From Candidatus Zipacnadia bacterium (GTDB lineage Bacteria; Armatimonadota; Zipacnadia; Zipacnadales; UBA5352), in the NCBI GenBank assembly GCA_029820945.1, contig JALGUJ010000003.1:37823-101822 (forward strand): DNA of 64,000 bases, given 5' to 3'. The translations under genes and the position numbers were made by a program. Each line of letters starts with the position of its first letter. The first letter of the stretch is position 1. The notes under the pieces were generated by a model. The model saw nothing but the letters and a program-made list of their open reading frames with translations, ran no database searches and was not told where the DNA came from. Positions 9,935-17,784 of the stretch are shown here, in pieces.

Positions 9935-12295
9935 GTGAATGGCCTGAGATCGGCTGCGATGCTCAGCCTCGTGCTGCTCGCGGCAAGCGCCGCGCTCGCC
10001 GTCACCGTGGTCGCCCCCGGAGAGGAGCCGCTGCCCGTCGTGCTCGCATCCGACGCCATCCCCGCCGAGCAGACCGCGGCGGAGGAGCTGGCGTCCTACC
10101 TCGGACGCATCGCGGGCCGCGAGTTCGAGGTCATCGTTGAGGGAGAGGTCGGCGACGGAGCCGGCATCTTCGTCGGCCCGACCGCGCGCGCGGCCGAGCT
10201 GGGCATCGACCACCGTGCGCTCGGGCCGGAGGAGTGGGCGGTCCGGACTGCCGGCGACGACCTGATCGTGGCCGGCGGGCGGCCGCGCGGCACGCTCTAC
10301 GCCGCCTACCACCTGCTCGAGGATGTGCTGGGCGTGCATTGGTGGACGCCCTGGGACGAGAGCGTTCCGAGCATCCCGACGATCGACCTCGGCGAGCTCG
10401 ATCTGCGCGGAGAGCCCGTGCTGCAGTACCGCGACATCTACCGCGTCTACGGCTATGACGAGGGCCGGTTCGCCGCGCACAACCGGCTGAACCGCATGGG
10501 CGACCCGCCGATACACGCGCGGTACGGCGGGGGCATGGACTACGGACCGCCCTACCACGTGCACACGTTCTATCTCTACTTCCCGCCCGACCAGTACTTC
10601 GAGGATCACCCCGATTGGTACTCGCTCATCGACGGCAAGCGCAACGCGGAGCGCAAGCAGCTCTGCCTGACCAACCAGGAGCTGCGCGAGGCGTTCCTGG
10701 GGAAGCTCCGGGCCTTCATCGAGGAGAGCCGCAAGCAGGCGGCCGAGCGCGGCGGCCCGCCCCCTCGCGTGTTCTCGGTCTCGCAGAACGACTGGCGGGG
10801 CGCCTGCCAGTGCGAGAGCTGCCAGGCCATCGTTGAGCGCGAGGGCTCCGAGGCCGGACCGCTGCTGGACTTCGTGAACTTCCTCGCGGACGGGATCGCG
10901 GAGGACTACCCCGACGTCTACCTGAGCACGCTGGCGTACCAGTACACCCAGCAGCCGCCGACGAGCATCCGCCCGCGCGAGAACGTCATCGTGCGCCTGT
11001 GCGACACCACGAGCACATTCACGCGCGCCATCACCGACCCCGAGAACGAGCAGTTTCGCGACATTCTGCTCTCGTGGGCGGAGATTGCGGACAACCTGCG
11101 CATCTGGGACTACGCGGTGACCTACGCCCGGCCCCGCGGACTGCCGATGCCGAGCGTGCAGACCTACGGGCCGGACTTCCGCTTCTACGCCGAGCACAAC
11201 GTCGAGGGCGTCTTCACGGAGCTGGAGTTCCCGGTCAGGGCGGACATGCGCGACCTGAAGGTCTGGATGATGTGCAAGCTCCTCGAGGACCCGTACGCCG
11301 ACTACGATGGGCTGCTGGCGACCTTCACCGAGGGCTTCTACGGCCCCGCCGGGCCGATGGTCCGGGAGTATCTGGCCGCGCTGCAGGCCGCCTCCGAGGC
11401 CCGTCCGAGTCACATCAGCATGGGCGCGTCGCTGCCGTCGTACGGCACCTACCTGACGCTCGAATTCGTGCGGCACGCGCACGCGATCTTCGACCGCGCC
11501 GAGGCGGCGGTGGCGGACGAGGAGACGCTCCTGCAGCGCGTTCGCCACGCCAGGATGCCGCTCGACCGCGCGACGGTGATGCTGGCGCGGCCGCTCTCGC
11601 GCGAATGGGTGCAGCGGGGGAACGACCCGGCGGAGCTGCCCTTCGAGCGCCAGGCCATCGGCGAACGCTACAGCGCAACGTGGCTGGCGGAGGTGGAGCG
11701 GCGGCTGCCCGAGTCACAGCGCGCGCAGTCGCGGGCCGAGCTGGAGGAGGAGTTGACGCGATACACGGCGCTGCCCGAGTTCGTACCGCTGCCGGAGAAG
11801 TTCGCCGACGTGCCGCCCGAGCGCGTCTTCGACTTCACCGCGGATCAGTCGCGGAACTGGAAGGACATCGTGAAGGTGGTGCGCGACGAGGAGGCGGAGA
11901 GCGGGATCACCAACCGGCTTCAGTTCCCCACGGCCATCGACACCGAGAAGCATCCGGTCGAGCGCTACGAGCTGCCCATGCCCTGGGGCCTGTACGACGT
12001 GCGCAACAAGAAGGGGCGAGCCAGCGCCCAGATCAGGGCCGAGGACGTCCCCGGGCCGGGCTATCACTGGTACCGGATGGGCAGCTTCGAGATCGGGCCC
12101 TCCTACTACCTGTACTTCTTCTGGAGCTGGATCATCCAGGTAGACATCGACTCCGCGTGGGACGCCGAAAGGCCCGACCGGGAGTTCGAGATCTGGGCGC
12201 GGATCAAGTTCGAGGGGCCGGCCTTCCCGCACGGTGACGAGGCCGACGCGAACGCCATCTGCGTGGAGCGCGTGGTGCTGGTGGGGCAGGAGTAA
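9935..12295 (+). CDS. secreted DUF4838 glycoside-hydrolase-like protein
   Basis: GTG 9935 is chosen because GGAG (9923-9926) lies 8 bases upstream; an upstream GTG at 9896 lacks this. The product (786 residues) starts with a signal peptide (LSLVLLAASAALA). Next is an alpha-glucuronidase/GH20-style N-terminal domain (AEELASYLGRIAGREF, then GRPRGTLYAAYHLLED), and a DUF4838 core from about residue 200 to 500 with the family Cys cluster QNDWRGACQCESC. The C-terminal third has a beta-rich region. DUF4838 proteins are predicted glycosidases of polysaccharide-utilising bacteria, mostly uncharacterised. It stands alone between the glycan operon and a broken gene. Confidence 0.8.
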   Translation: MNGLRSAAMLSLVLLAASAALAVTVVAPGEEPLPVVLASDAIPAEQTAAEELASYLGRIAGREFEVIVEGEVGDGAGIFVGPTARAAELGIDHRALGPEEWAVRTAGDDLIVAGGRPRGTLYAAYHLLEDVLGVHWWTPWDESVPSIPTIDLGELDLRGEPVLQYRDIYRVYGYDEGRFAAHNRLNRMGDPPIHARYGGGMDYGPPYHVHTFYLYFPPDQYFEDHPDWYSLIDGKRNAERKQLCLTNQELREAFLGKLRAFIEESRKQAAERGGPPPRVFSVSQNDWRGACQCESCQAIVEREGSEAGPLLDFVNFLADGIAEDYPDVYLSTLAYQYTQQPPTSIRPRENVIVRLCDTTSTFTRAITDPENEQFRDILLSWAEIADNLRIWDYAVTYARPRGLPMPSVQTYGPDFRFYAEHNVEGVFTELEFPVRADMRDLKVWMMCKLLEDPYADYDGLLATFTEGFYGPAGPMVREYLAALQAASEARPSHISMGASLPSYGTYLTLEFVRHAHAIFDRAEAAVADEETLLQRVRHARMPLDRATVMLARPLSREWVQRGNDPAELPFERQAIGERYSATWLAEVERRLPESQRAQSRAELEEELTRYTALPEFVPLPEKFADVPPERVFDFTADQSRNWKDIVKVVRDEEAESGITNRLQFPTAIDTEKHPVERYELPMPWGLYDVRNKKGRASAQIRAEDVPGPGYHWYRMGSFEIGPSYYLYFFWSWIIQVDIDSAWDAERPDREFEIWARIKFEGPAFPHGDEADANAICVERVVLVGQE

Positions 12296-12322
12296 CGACA
12301 AAGCATCACAGGAGGGGGAAAC

Positions 12323-13476
12323 ATGTACAACCCGTTCGGCAAGCCTGTGGATGAGTTGACTGAGGACGATCTGCTGCAAACGCTACCCGGTAAGCGTGAG
12401 AGCTGGATCTACGAGTATAAGGGCCCTGACAAGCTCAAGGACATGAAGAGCATCCCCGGTCCATAGCTTCGTTTGCGAACTGGCACGGGGGCTGGCTATT
12501 CATCGGCATAGAGGAAGGGGAGGACGGAGAACCGGTGCTCGCTGACATTCAGGGCATCCCGGCTGACGAGCAATGCCTCTCAGAACGTGTGTACCAGACA
12601 TGTCATTCCAATCTCTCTCCTGCCCCGTACGTGAGCTGTGGCGAGATCCGACTTAGCTCTGGGCACTGGGTGCTCGCGATCCACATCCCGCAGAGCCCGA
12701 ACCCGCCCCACATCATGATGAGCAGCGGAAGAGTACACGTGCGCTCAGGCAACACGACGAACCCCGTTAGCGTGGTCAAGGACCGCGGTGAACTTGACAG
12801 GCTCTATGAAAGAGCACGTGAGAACAGGGAAGGAGTCCAAGCGCTGCTCGACGCGCACGGAAGGGGTAGGAGCTTCCTTGAGGAGGTGGTTCAGAACGCT
12901 CGCCGCTATCAGCAGGAGGAGATCACGCCCATTGCAGCTTTCTGCCTCCTCGCCTACCCTGAGACCCGCCTACCAGAGCTCCTCGCGTTCTCGTCAGCGA
13001 TTCCCCCGACTACAGACATCGCGAACCGCATCTTCAACGAGGCAGACGAGCCAGCACGAAGCTGGGCCAGGTACGTTGGTGGGACCGGCAGCACGAAGTG
13101 GCTGGACCACCATCGCTGTCAAACGATCAGCGCCCGATTCGGTAGCTTGTTCTATGTTGATCGCTTTGGCCAGGTTGCCCATGCCCAGTTCACCGCGATG
13201 CTGCACGCCCTCACAGGCAGCCCGGACCCCATATGTGCTCAGGAATGCGCCGATCAGCTAGAAGGTTTCGCTGCGGGGGTTGAATTCGTGTACCGCGAAT
13301 GGGGCTACCTCGGGCCTGTAACGCTGATGTGTCGCATGCAACTTGCAGACGGAAGTCAACGCCCGCCTGTCCAGTTTAGCGCGGCTGCACTGGAATTGGC
13401 AGACACGGCAAGATGCATCCACAACGACGTCTTGCGTGACCTGCGACGACTCGCGGGCCTGAATGACGTCGGATAG
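12323..13476 (+). pseudogene. AlbA_2 (Schlafen-type) DNA-binding-domain protein, interrupted by a frameshift
   Basis: ATG 12323 has a strong ribosome-binding site (GGAGGGG at 12311-12317). The first frame encodes 47 residues (MYNPFGKPVDELTEDDLL..., ...ESWIYEYKG) and stops at 12464. The neighbouring frame is open across that stop and continues IASFANWHGGWLFIGIEEG to 13476. Together they give the AlbA_2 signature E-x-K ... IASFAN--GG-L-IGI-EG. Adding one C to the CCCC run at 12453-12456 restores a single 384-codon frame reading IPRSIASFAN. So this is a one-base deletion, real or an assembly error. AlbA_2 proteins bind nucleic acid and act in regulation or defence; no partner gene is seen. Confidence 0.7.
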
Positions 13477-13562
13477 CACTTACTCAAGGCACGTACCCCT
13501 GGGCCGTTCGCCCTGGCTCAATGATGTGCTTGGCTAGCTGGGACACGCTTGCGACGGTCTCG

Positions 13563-15833
13563 TTACTGCTGCAGGGCCTGCTTCATGCTCACGATCGCCG
13601 CGGCCAGCCCGTCGCGCGCCTCATCTACGGCACGCACGTCCAGCGTGTAGGGCTCATCGTTCGCGCCACGCACCGACGGCCAGCGCTCGACCAGCGACAG
13701 GGCGGCGTCAAGGGCCTCGCGCCCGACCGCAGCGGCGTCGGCCCTTCCTGCGTCCTCGAGTTGCCGCGCGAGGTCATCTGCCAGGGCCATGTACTCGTAG
13801 TCCTCCAGGCCCTCGCGGAACAGCTCCCAGCGGATCGAGTCGATGGGCGTGGGCTCGTCGGGCGCGCGCGGCGGATAGAGCAGCACGCCGGAGCTCCCGA
13901 CGCCCGCCGTCCACGGGTCTTCGACCTCGCCGCGCCAGCAGACCGTGCCCCACCACGAGTAGGTGCCGTCCACCGCGTACTTGCGCAGCAGCCAGGGCCA
14001 GAGGCGGACGCGGATGGGCCGGTGGTCGGGGTAGTTCACCGCGTTGTTGTAGACCAGGATCCGGTCGCCGTCCGCCCTCGCAGCCTCGATCTTCGGCACG
14101 GCCCGGTCCCAGGAGTCGGTGTGCAGGATCCAGACGTGCGTGACGTCCAGCAGCTCCGCGGCGGGGGCGCTGACGGTCTGCGCGATGCGCAGCTCCGGCT
14201 CGACGTTCAGGAGCAGCTCGCTCAGCGCCCGGATGCCGTTGCGGGTCGGCTCGTGGTTAAGCCTGGGCTCGTCGATGAACCGCACGGTCGGCTCTTGGAA
14301 GAGATCGGCGTCCCTGAGCGCGGTGCAGAGCTTCGTGATCCAGTCGCGGAAGGGCCGCTCGAACTGCGGGTTGAGCTGCGTCAGCGCGTCGTTGGCGAAG
14401 ATGGGGATGCCCTGCCACTGCGCGTCGCGGGGCATGATGTGCTCGCCGCCATGGCCAATCCAGAGGGCCGGGAGGTCGAAGCGGCGCGCGCCCAGCTCAT
14501 CGCGCATGAAGGCGAGGTGCTCGAGGTACTCCTCGAGGTCCACCGTCACGCTGTCGCCCTGCACTTGCGGCTTCGGGACCACGCCGGGCGCGCAGCGGCT
14601 GCGATGATCGTAGAAGTCCTGGTAGTAGCGCGCCAATACCATGTCCGGGTCGCCGCTCTCGCGCTCGAGCACGATCCCGAAGCGGAAGCCGGAGCGCACG
14701 TCGATGGTGGGCCGCTCGGGGATGAGGAAGTCATGTACGTGCAGGCGCAGCGGCACGGCGCAGACCTCATCGCCGGCCGCCGTCAGCGCGACCTGGCCCT
14801 CGTAGTCGCCCGGCTCCTGGTCGCGCGGCACGTGGAGTGTGAACCAGAAGCCCTGGTTGTGGCCGGCGGGGATGTCAACGGGAAGACGCTCCGTCAGCGG
14901 GTCGGGGTTAAGGCCCTTGTGACCGTAGGGGCCCATCGGCCGCTGGATGTCCACCGTCTCGATCAGGCGGCAGTGCAGGTGCTCGCCCGACAGCGTCGCG
15001 GGACCTGCCAGATCTCCCCAGGTGAAGGCGACATTGCGCGCCCCACCGGTCGGCGTAACCGCGACCTGGAAGGACTCGTACTCGCCGAGCGCTGCGGACA
15101 GCTCGATGGCCTGCAGCGGCTCGCCCGTGGGCAGGTCGCGGTCCGGCAGGATCTTGCGGTTCTCGCTGTCGGTCCACAGGACGCCGCCCGGGAACTGCCG
15201 CAGCACGCGCGCCGTGTCCTCGATCTCCCGCGGCTTGCGGCCCACGACGATGACGTCATCGATCCACGCGCGGCAGCCGGGCACCTCAGTCACCAGCTTG
15301 ATCAGCAGCGAGACGGCCTGCTCGCCCTCAGGGGCGATGAAGTCGCCCACGTCGGCGCGCACCCAGCCCCGCTCGTCGGCGCCGCCCACCCACTCCCCCG
15401 CCACGAACTCGCCGCGCCGGTCATGCGGCACGGTGACCACCGGCCGATAGAGCAGGCTCTCCATCTCTCGCTCGCCGACCGGATAGCGGACGAAGCAGGT
15501 GATGCGGCTGGGCCCGCCCTCGGCGCGGTAGTGCAGGCTGAGGCTGTAGACGCCACCGGGCTCTACGGGGACCACCGTGCTCCAACCGCCGTTGAGGCCC
15601 TCGAGGCCGAGGCTCCGGGAGCCGCTGTGGGCCTGGTCATCGGCCCACCAGCCGCGCGAGTCCTGCCACGAGTAGAAGCCCCACTCGGCCGGCTCGCCGG
15701 CCGCGCCCTCCTCGAAGCTCGGGTTCGGCGCGAGGCTCTCGACCGCGGCTTCCTGCGCCCCCGCCCGGCAGCCGGCCAGCAGCGCCAGGCCGAGGGCGGC
15801 GATGGCGGCACACGCGATAGCGGCCCTGGACAT
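13563..15833 (-). CDS. GH123-like (DUF4091) lipoprotein
   Basis: ATG 15833 starts a lipoprotein signal with lipobox LLAGC (Cys22), so the 756-residue product should be anchored in a membrane after export. Residues about 35-210 form a carbohydrate-binding-like beta domain (PNPSFEEG ... AWIDDVIVV). An N-terminal beta-sandwich follows, then a TIM-barrel catalytic part with an adjacent Asp-Glu pair (VRFIDEP), as used by GH123 beta-N-acetylgalactosaminidases. Near the end is the DUF4091 block (SIRWELFREGLEDYEYM). Substrate is not readable; an N-acetyl-hexosamine glycan is the family expectation. A second member lies at 40943-43270. It ends convergently with the broken AlbA_2 gene. Confidence 0.8.
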   Translation of the reverse strand: MSRAAIACAAIAALGLALLAGCRAGAQEAAVESLAPNPSFEEGAAGEPAEWGFYSWQDSRGWWADDQAHSGSRSLGLEGLNGGWSTVVPVEPGGVYSLSLHYRAEGGPSRITCFVRYPVGEREMESLLYRPVVTVPHDRRGEFVAGEWVGGADERGWVRADVGDFIAPEGEQAVSLLIKLVTEVPGCRAWIDDVIVVGRKPREIEDTARVLRQFPGGVLWTDSENRKILPDRDLPTGEPLQAIELSAALGEYESFQVAVTPTGGARNVAFTWGDLAGPATLSGEHLHCRLIETVDIQRPMGPYGHKGLNPDPLTERLPVDIPAGHNQGFWFTLHVPRDQEPGDYEGQVALTAAGDEVCAVPLRLHVHDFLIPERPTIDVRSGFRFGIVLERESGDPDMVLARYYQDFYDHRSRCAPGVVPKPQVQGDSVTVDLEEYLEHLAFMRDELGARRFDLPALWIGHGGEHIMPRDAQWQGIPIFANDALTQLNPQFERPFRDWITKLCTALRDADLFQEPTVRFIDEPRLNHEPTRNGIRALSELLLNVEPELRIAQTVSAPAAELLDVTHVWILHTDSWDRAVPKIEAARADGDRILVYNNAVNYPDHRPIRVRLWPWLLRKYAVDGTYSWWGTVCWRGEVEDPWTAGVGSSGVLLYPPRAPDEPTPIDSIRWELFREGLEDYEYMALADDLARQLEDAGRADAAAVGREALDAALSLVERWPSVRGANDEPYTLDVRAVDEARDGLAAAIVSMKQALQQ

Positions 15834-15922
15834 GCCTCTCTCACGCTCCTCCACGTCTCGCGAGGCGGACGGCGCATGGGCCGCGGGTGGGTCGATCTCG
15901 CCGGCCTGTACGCGCGACCGGC

Positions 15923-16879
15923 TCAGCGGACCTCGAACCGCAGAGCCGCGTCGAGCACCCAGGCCCAGAAGCCGCCGCCCTCGAGCGTCCGTCCCTCGTC
16001 CATGTTGTCGTGGAAGCTCTCCTCGGTCACGTTCAGCCGGCAGATGTACTCCCCCGGAGGCAATCGCAGCGAGCCGACCCCCGGCCGGTCAGGCTCCCAC
16101 TCGCCGAAGAGGCCGATGCTCTCGATGGCGCCCGCCTCAGTCGCCTCGTAGCCGTAAGCCAGACGGCGCAACTCGTACCAGCGAGGTGGCCCGTCGCGGT
16201 ACCCGCGCTCCCTCTGCCCCACCCGCCAGAGCACGTGCAGACTGCTGTCGAGCGCGAACTGGTGCTCGGCGCCGCCATGTCCATCGGTCACGAACCAGTC
16301 GAAGAGCAGGTACCCGCGCACCGAGTGCCCGGCCTCCAGATGCCGGGCCAGCTCCGCGTCGGGCACGTTCCACCGGCAGTCCTCGCACCACCAGCGTCCC
16401 AGGTGGCCGAGCTGCCAGCTCGACCAGGTCCGCGCATCCTGCGCGTTGTCCTCCTCAAGCGCGCCGCTGATGGGCTTCGCGCCCACCAGCTTGAGCTGGT
16501 AGGCGAACCAGGGCTTGAGGCCGCAAGCGCGCACAGCGCCCTGTAGCGTCGGGGCCGGGGAGTGGTACCGCACCTCGACGCGGCGCCGGTCGGCGTCGGC
16601 GTAGTCAAAGTCGGCGCGCAAGGCCTCCGCGTAGGGCACGCCCGCTATGTCGCGCCAGCGTTGCCGCTGAGGGGCGTGCATCTGCACTGGCGCAAGCGTC
16701 TCCTCGCTGGTCTCGCCGACCATGACTCTCGCCTCATCGGTGCCGGGCTCCGGGATATGCTGGCGCGGGAGGGTGGAACACCCCGCGGTCAGCGTAATCC
16801 AGACGAGGAGCGCGGCCGGCCCACAAAGAGCCGGCTGCCGCGCCCGGCGGAAGCCCCCATCTCTGTTCGTGGGACTCAT
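15923..16879 (-). CDS. lipoprotein of unknown function
   Basis: The 318-residue product has a long Arg-containing n-region and lipobox LTAGC (Cys34). No family is recognised. A WWCEDC motif near residue 162 could bind metal or form a disulfide. The rest alternates beta strands and Trp-rich segments (WYELRRLAYGYE, GEYICRLNVTEESFHDN), which would fit a compact extracytoplasmic beta domain. It lies 89 bases upstream of the GH123-like lipoprotein on the same strand and may be co-transcribed with it. Function is unknown. Confidence 0.6.
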   Translation of the reverse strand: MSPTNRDGGFRRARQPALCGPAALLVWITLTAGCSTLPRQHIPEPGTDEARVMVGETSEETLAPVQMHAPQRQRWRDIAGVPYAEALRADFDYADADRRRVEVRYHSPAPTLQGAVRACGLKPWFAYQLKLVGAKPISGALEEDNAQDARTWSSWQLGHLGRWWCEDCRWNVPDAELARHLEAGHSVRGYLLFDWFVTDGHGGAEHQFALDSSLHVLWRVGQRERGYRDGPPRWYELRRLAYGYEATEAGAIESIGLFGEWEPDRPGVGSLRLPPGEYICRLNVTEESFHDNMDEGRTLEGGGFWAWVLDAALRFEVR

Positions 16880-16947
16880 GGTTCATCCCCACCGCGCTGA
16901 GGACCCCGGAGGTGGCTCGAGCGCGCCCGCTGCTCCCCTGTACGGTC

Positions 16948-16972
16948 AGACGCGCGAGCATGTTGCCCGCGC
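16948..16972 (-). terminator. hairpin downstream of the prepilin gene
   Basis: ACGCGCG and CGCGCGT form a 7-bp perfect stem with an 11-base loop, 27 bases after the prepilin stop. There is no U-tract on the minus strand, so assignment as a terminator is tentative. Confidence 0.35.
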
Positions 16973-16998
16973 GTGTGCGTCACGTGAACACGCCCGGC

Positions 16999-17625
16999 CT
17001 ACTCGCTGGGCTGCGAGGGAACCCAGGCAATGGCGTTATCCACCTGCTGCTCCTTGGCCCACTTCACGTGTCCGTCCACGAAGCCCCAGATGACGCCATC
17101 GTTATGCCGTTGCGGCCAGTTGTTGCCGGTGAAGCTGTTGTCGTCCGGCGCGCCGCAGATGTCGTTGCCGATGTCGTTGACGTACCAGTCACCATCGGTA
17201 CCGGTCTTCCCATTGGCGCCGATCGCCTCGGGCCGCACGTCACCGCACAGCACCTTGACAGAGGGATCCCAGAAGTTCCCGAGGCCTTGGCCGGAGGCCA
17301 GGAAGCTCATGCCGTATCCGGGCCCCTTGTCCTTGCGGTCCGGGCAATACAGGATCTGGCGATTACGCGTGTATGGGAAGATCGCGTTGTACCACTGCGA
17401 ATCGGGCTCGCCGGCCGCAGCCTGCCCCGCCGGGAGGATCTCGTCGAAATCCTGAGCGTACATGTTCATGGCGAGACAGAGCTGCTTGACGTTGGAGATG
17501 CAGGCGGCCTGTCTTCCCTTGCCCCTCGCTCGGGAGAATACGGGGAACAGGATGGAGGCCAGGATTGAGATGATCGCTATGACGACCAGAAGCTCGATGA
17601 GAGTAAAACCTGTGCGCTTGTGCAT
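16999..17625 (-). CDS. type II secretion / pilin-like protein with H-X9-DG motif
   Basis: ATG 17625 has an ideal ribosome-binding site (AAGGAGG at 17640-17634, 8 bases upstream). The 208-residue product begins with a class III prepilin leader and N-methylation helix: KRTGFTLIELLVVIAIISIL, with cleavage after Gly and Glu at +5. The C-terminus carries the processing-associated H-X9-DG pattern (HNDGVIWGFVDG). Such proteins are pseudopilins found in large families in Planctomycetota, Lentisphaerota and Armatimonadota, assembled by a type II secretion-like system. No pilus or secretion machinery gene is nearby, so this is an orphan copy. Its role here is unknown. Confidence 0.85.
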   Translation of the reverse strand: MHKRTGFTLIELLVVIAIISILASILFPVFSRARGKGRQAACISNVKQLCLAMNMYAQDFDEILPAGQAAAGEPDSQWYNAIFPYTRNRQILYCPDRKDKGPGYGMSFLASGQGLGNFWDPSVKVLCGDVRPEAIGANGKTGTDGDWYVNDIGNDICGAPDDNSFTGNNWPQRHNDGVIWGFVDGHVKWAKEQQVDNAIAWVPSQPSE

Positions 17626-17784
17626 TGAGGACGCCTCCTTCGGCTTCACGCCCCCGAACGGGACGCGATGGTGCTGCCACCTGGAATAACAAACACAGTG
17701 CGCGCCAACAAGTTTCGCCGCGGCGCAGCAAATGCCTCCGTACGGGCCCGCTCTCGCCGCTTCGGGCGATTCGTCACGCGGCCA

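Noticed and set aside
9701..11548. 615-codon minus-strand open frame
   Set aside because: Antisense to the DUF4838 gene; rich in Val/Arg/Gly with no recognisable domain.
13521..16151. 876-codon plus-strand open frame
   Set aside because: It lies opposite the GH123-like and orphan lipoprotein genes, has no domain pattern and shows the His/Arg/Ala/Val-rich make-up of a high-GC antisense shadow.
17683..17711. TTGTTG-N17-TATTCC before the prepilin gene (minus strand)
   Set aside because: Only three of six matches in each box; spacing alone is not enough.
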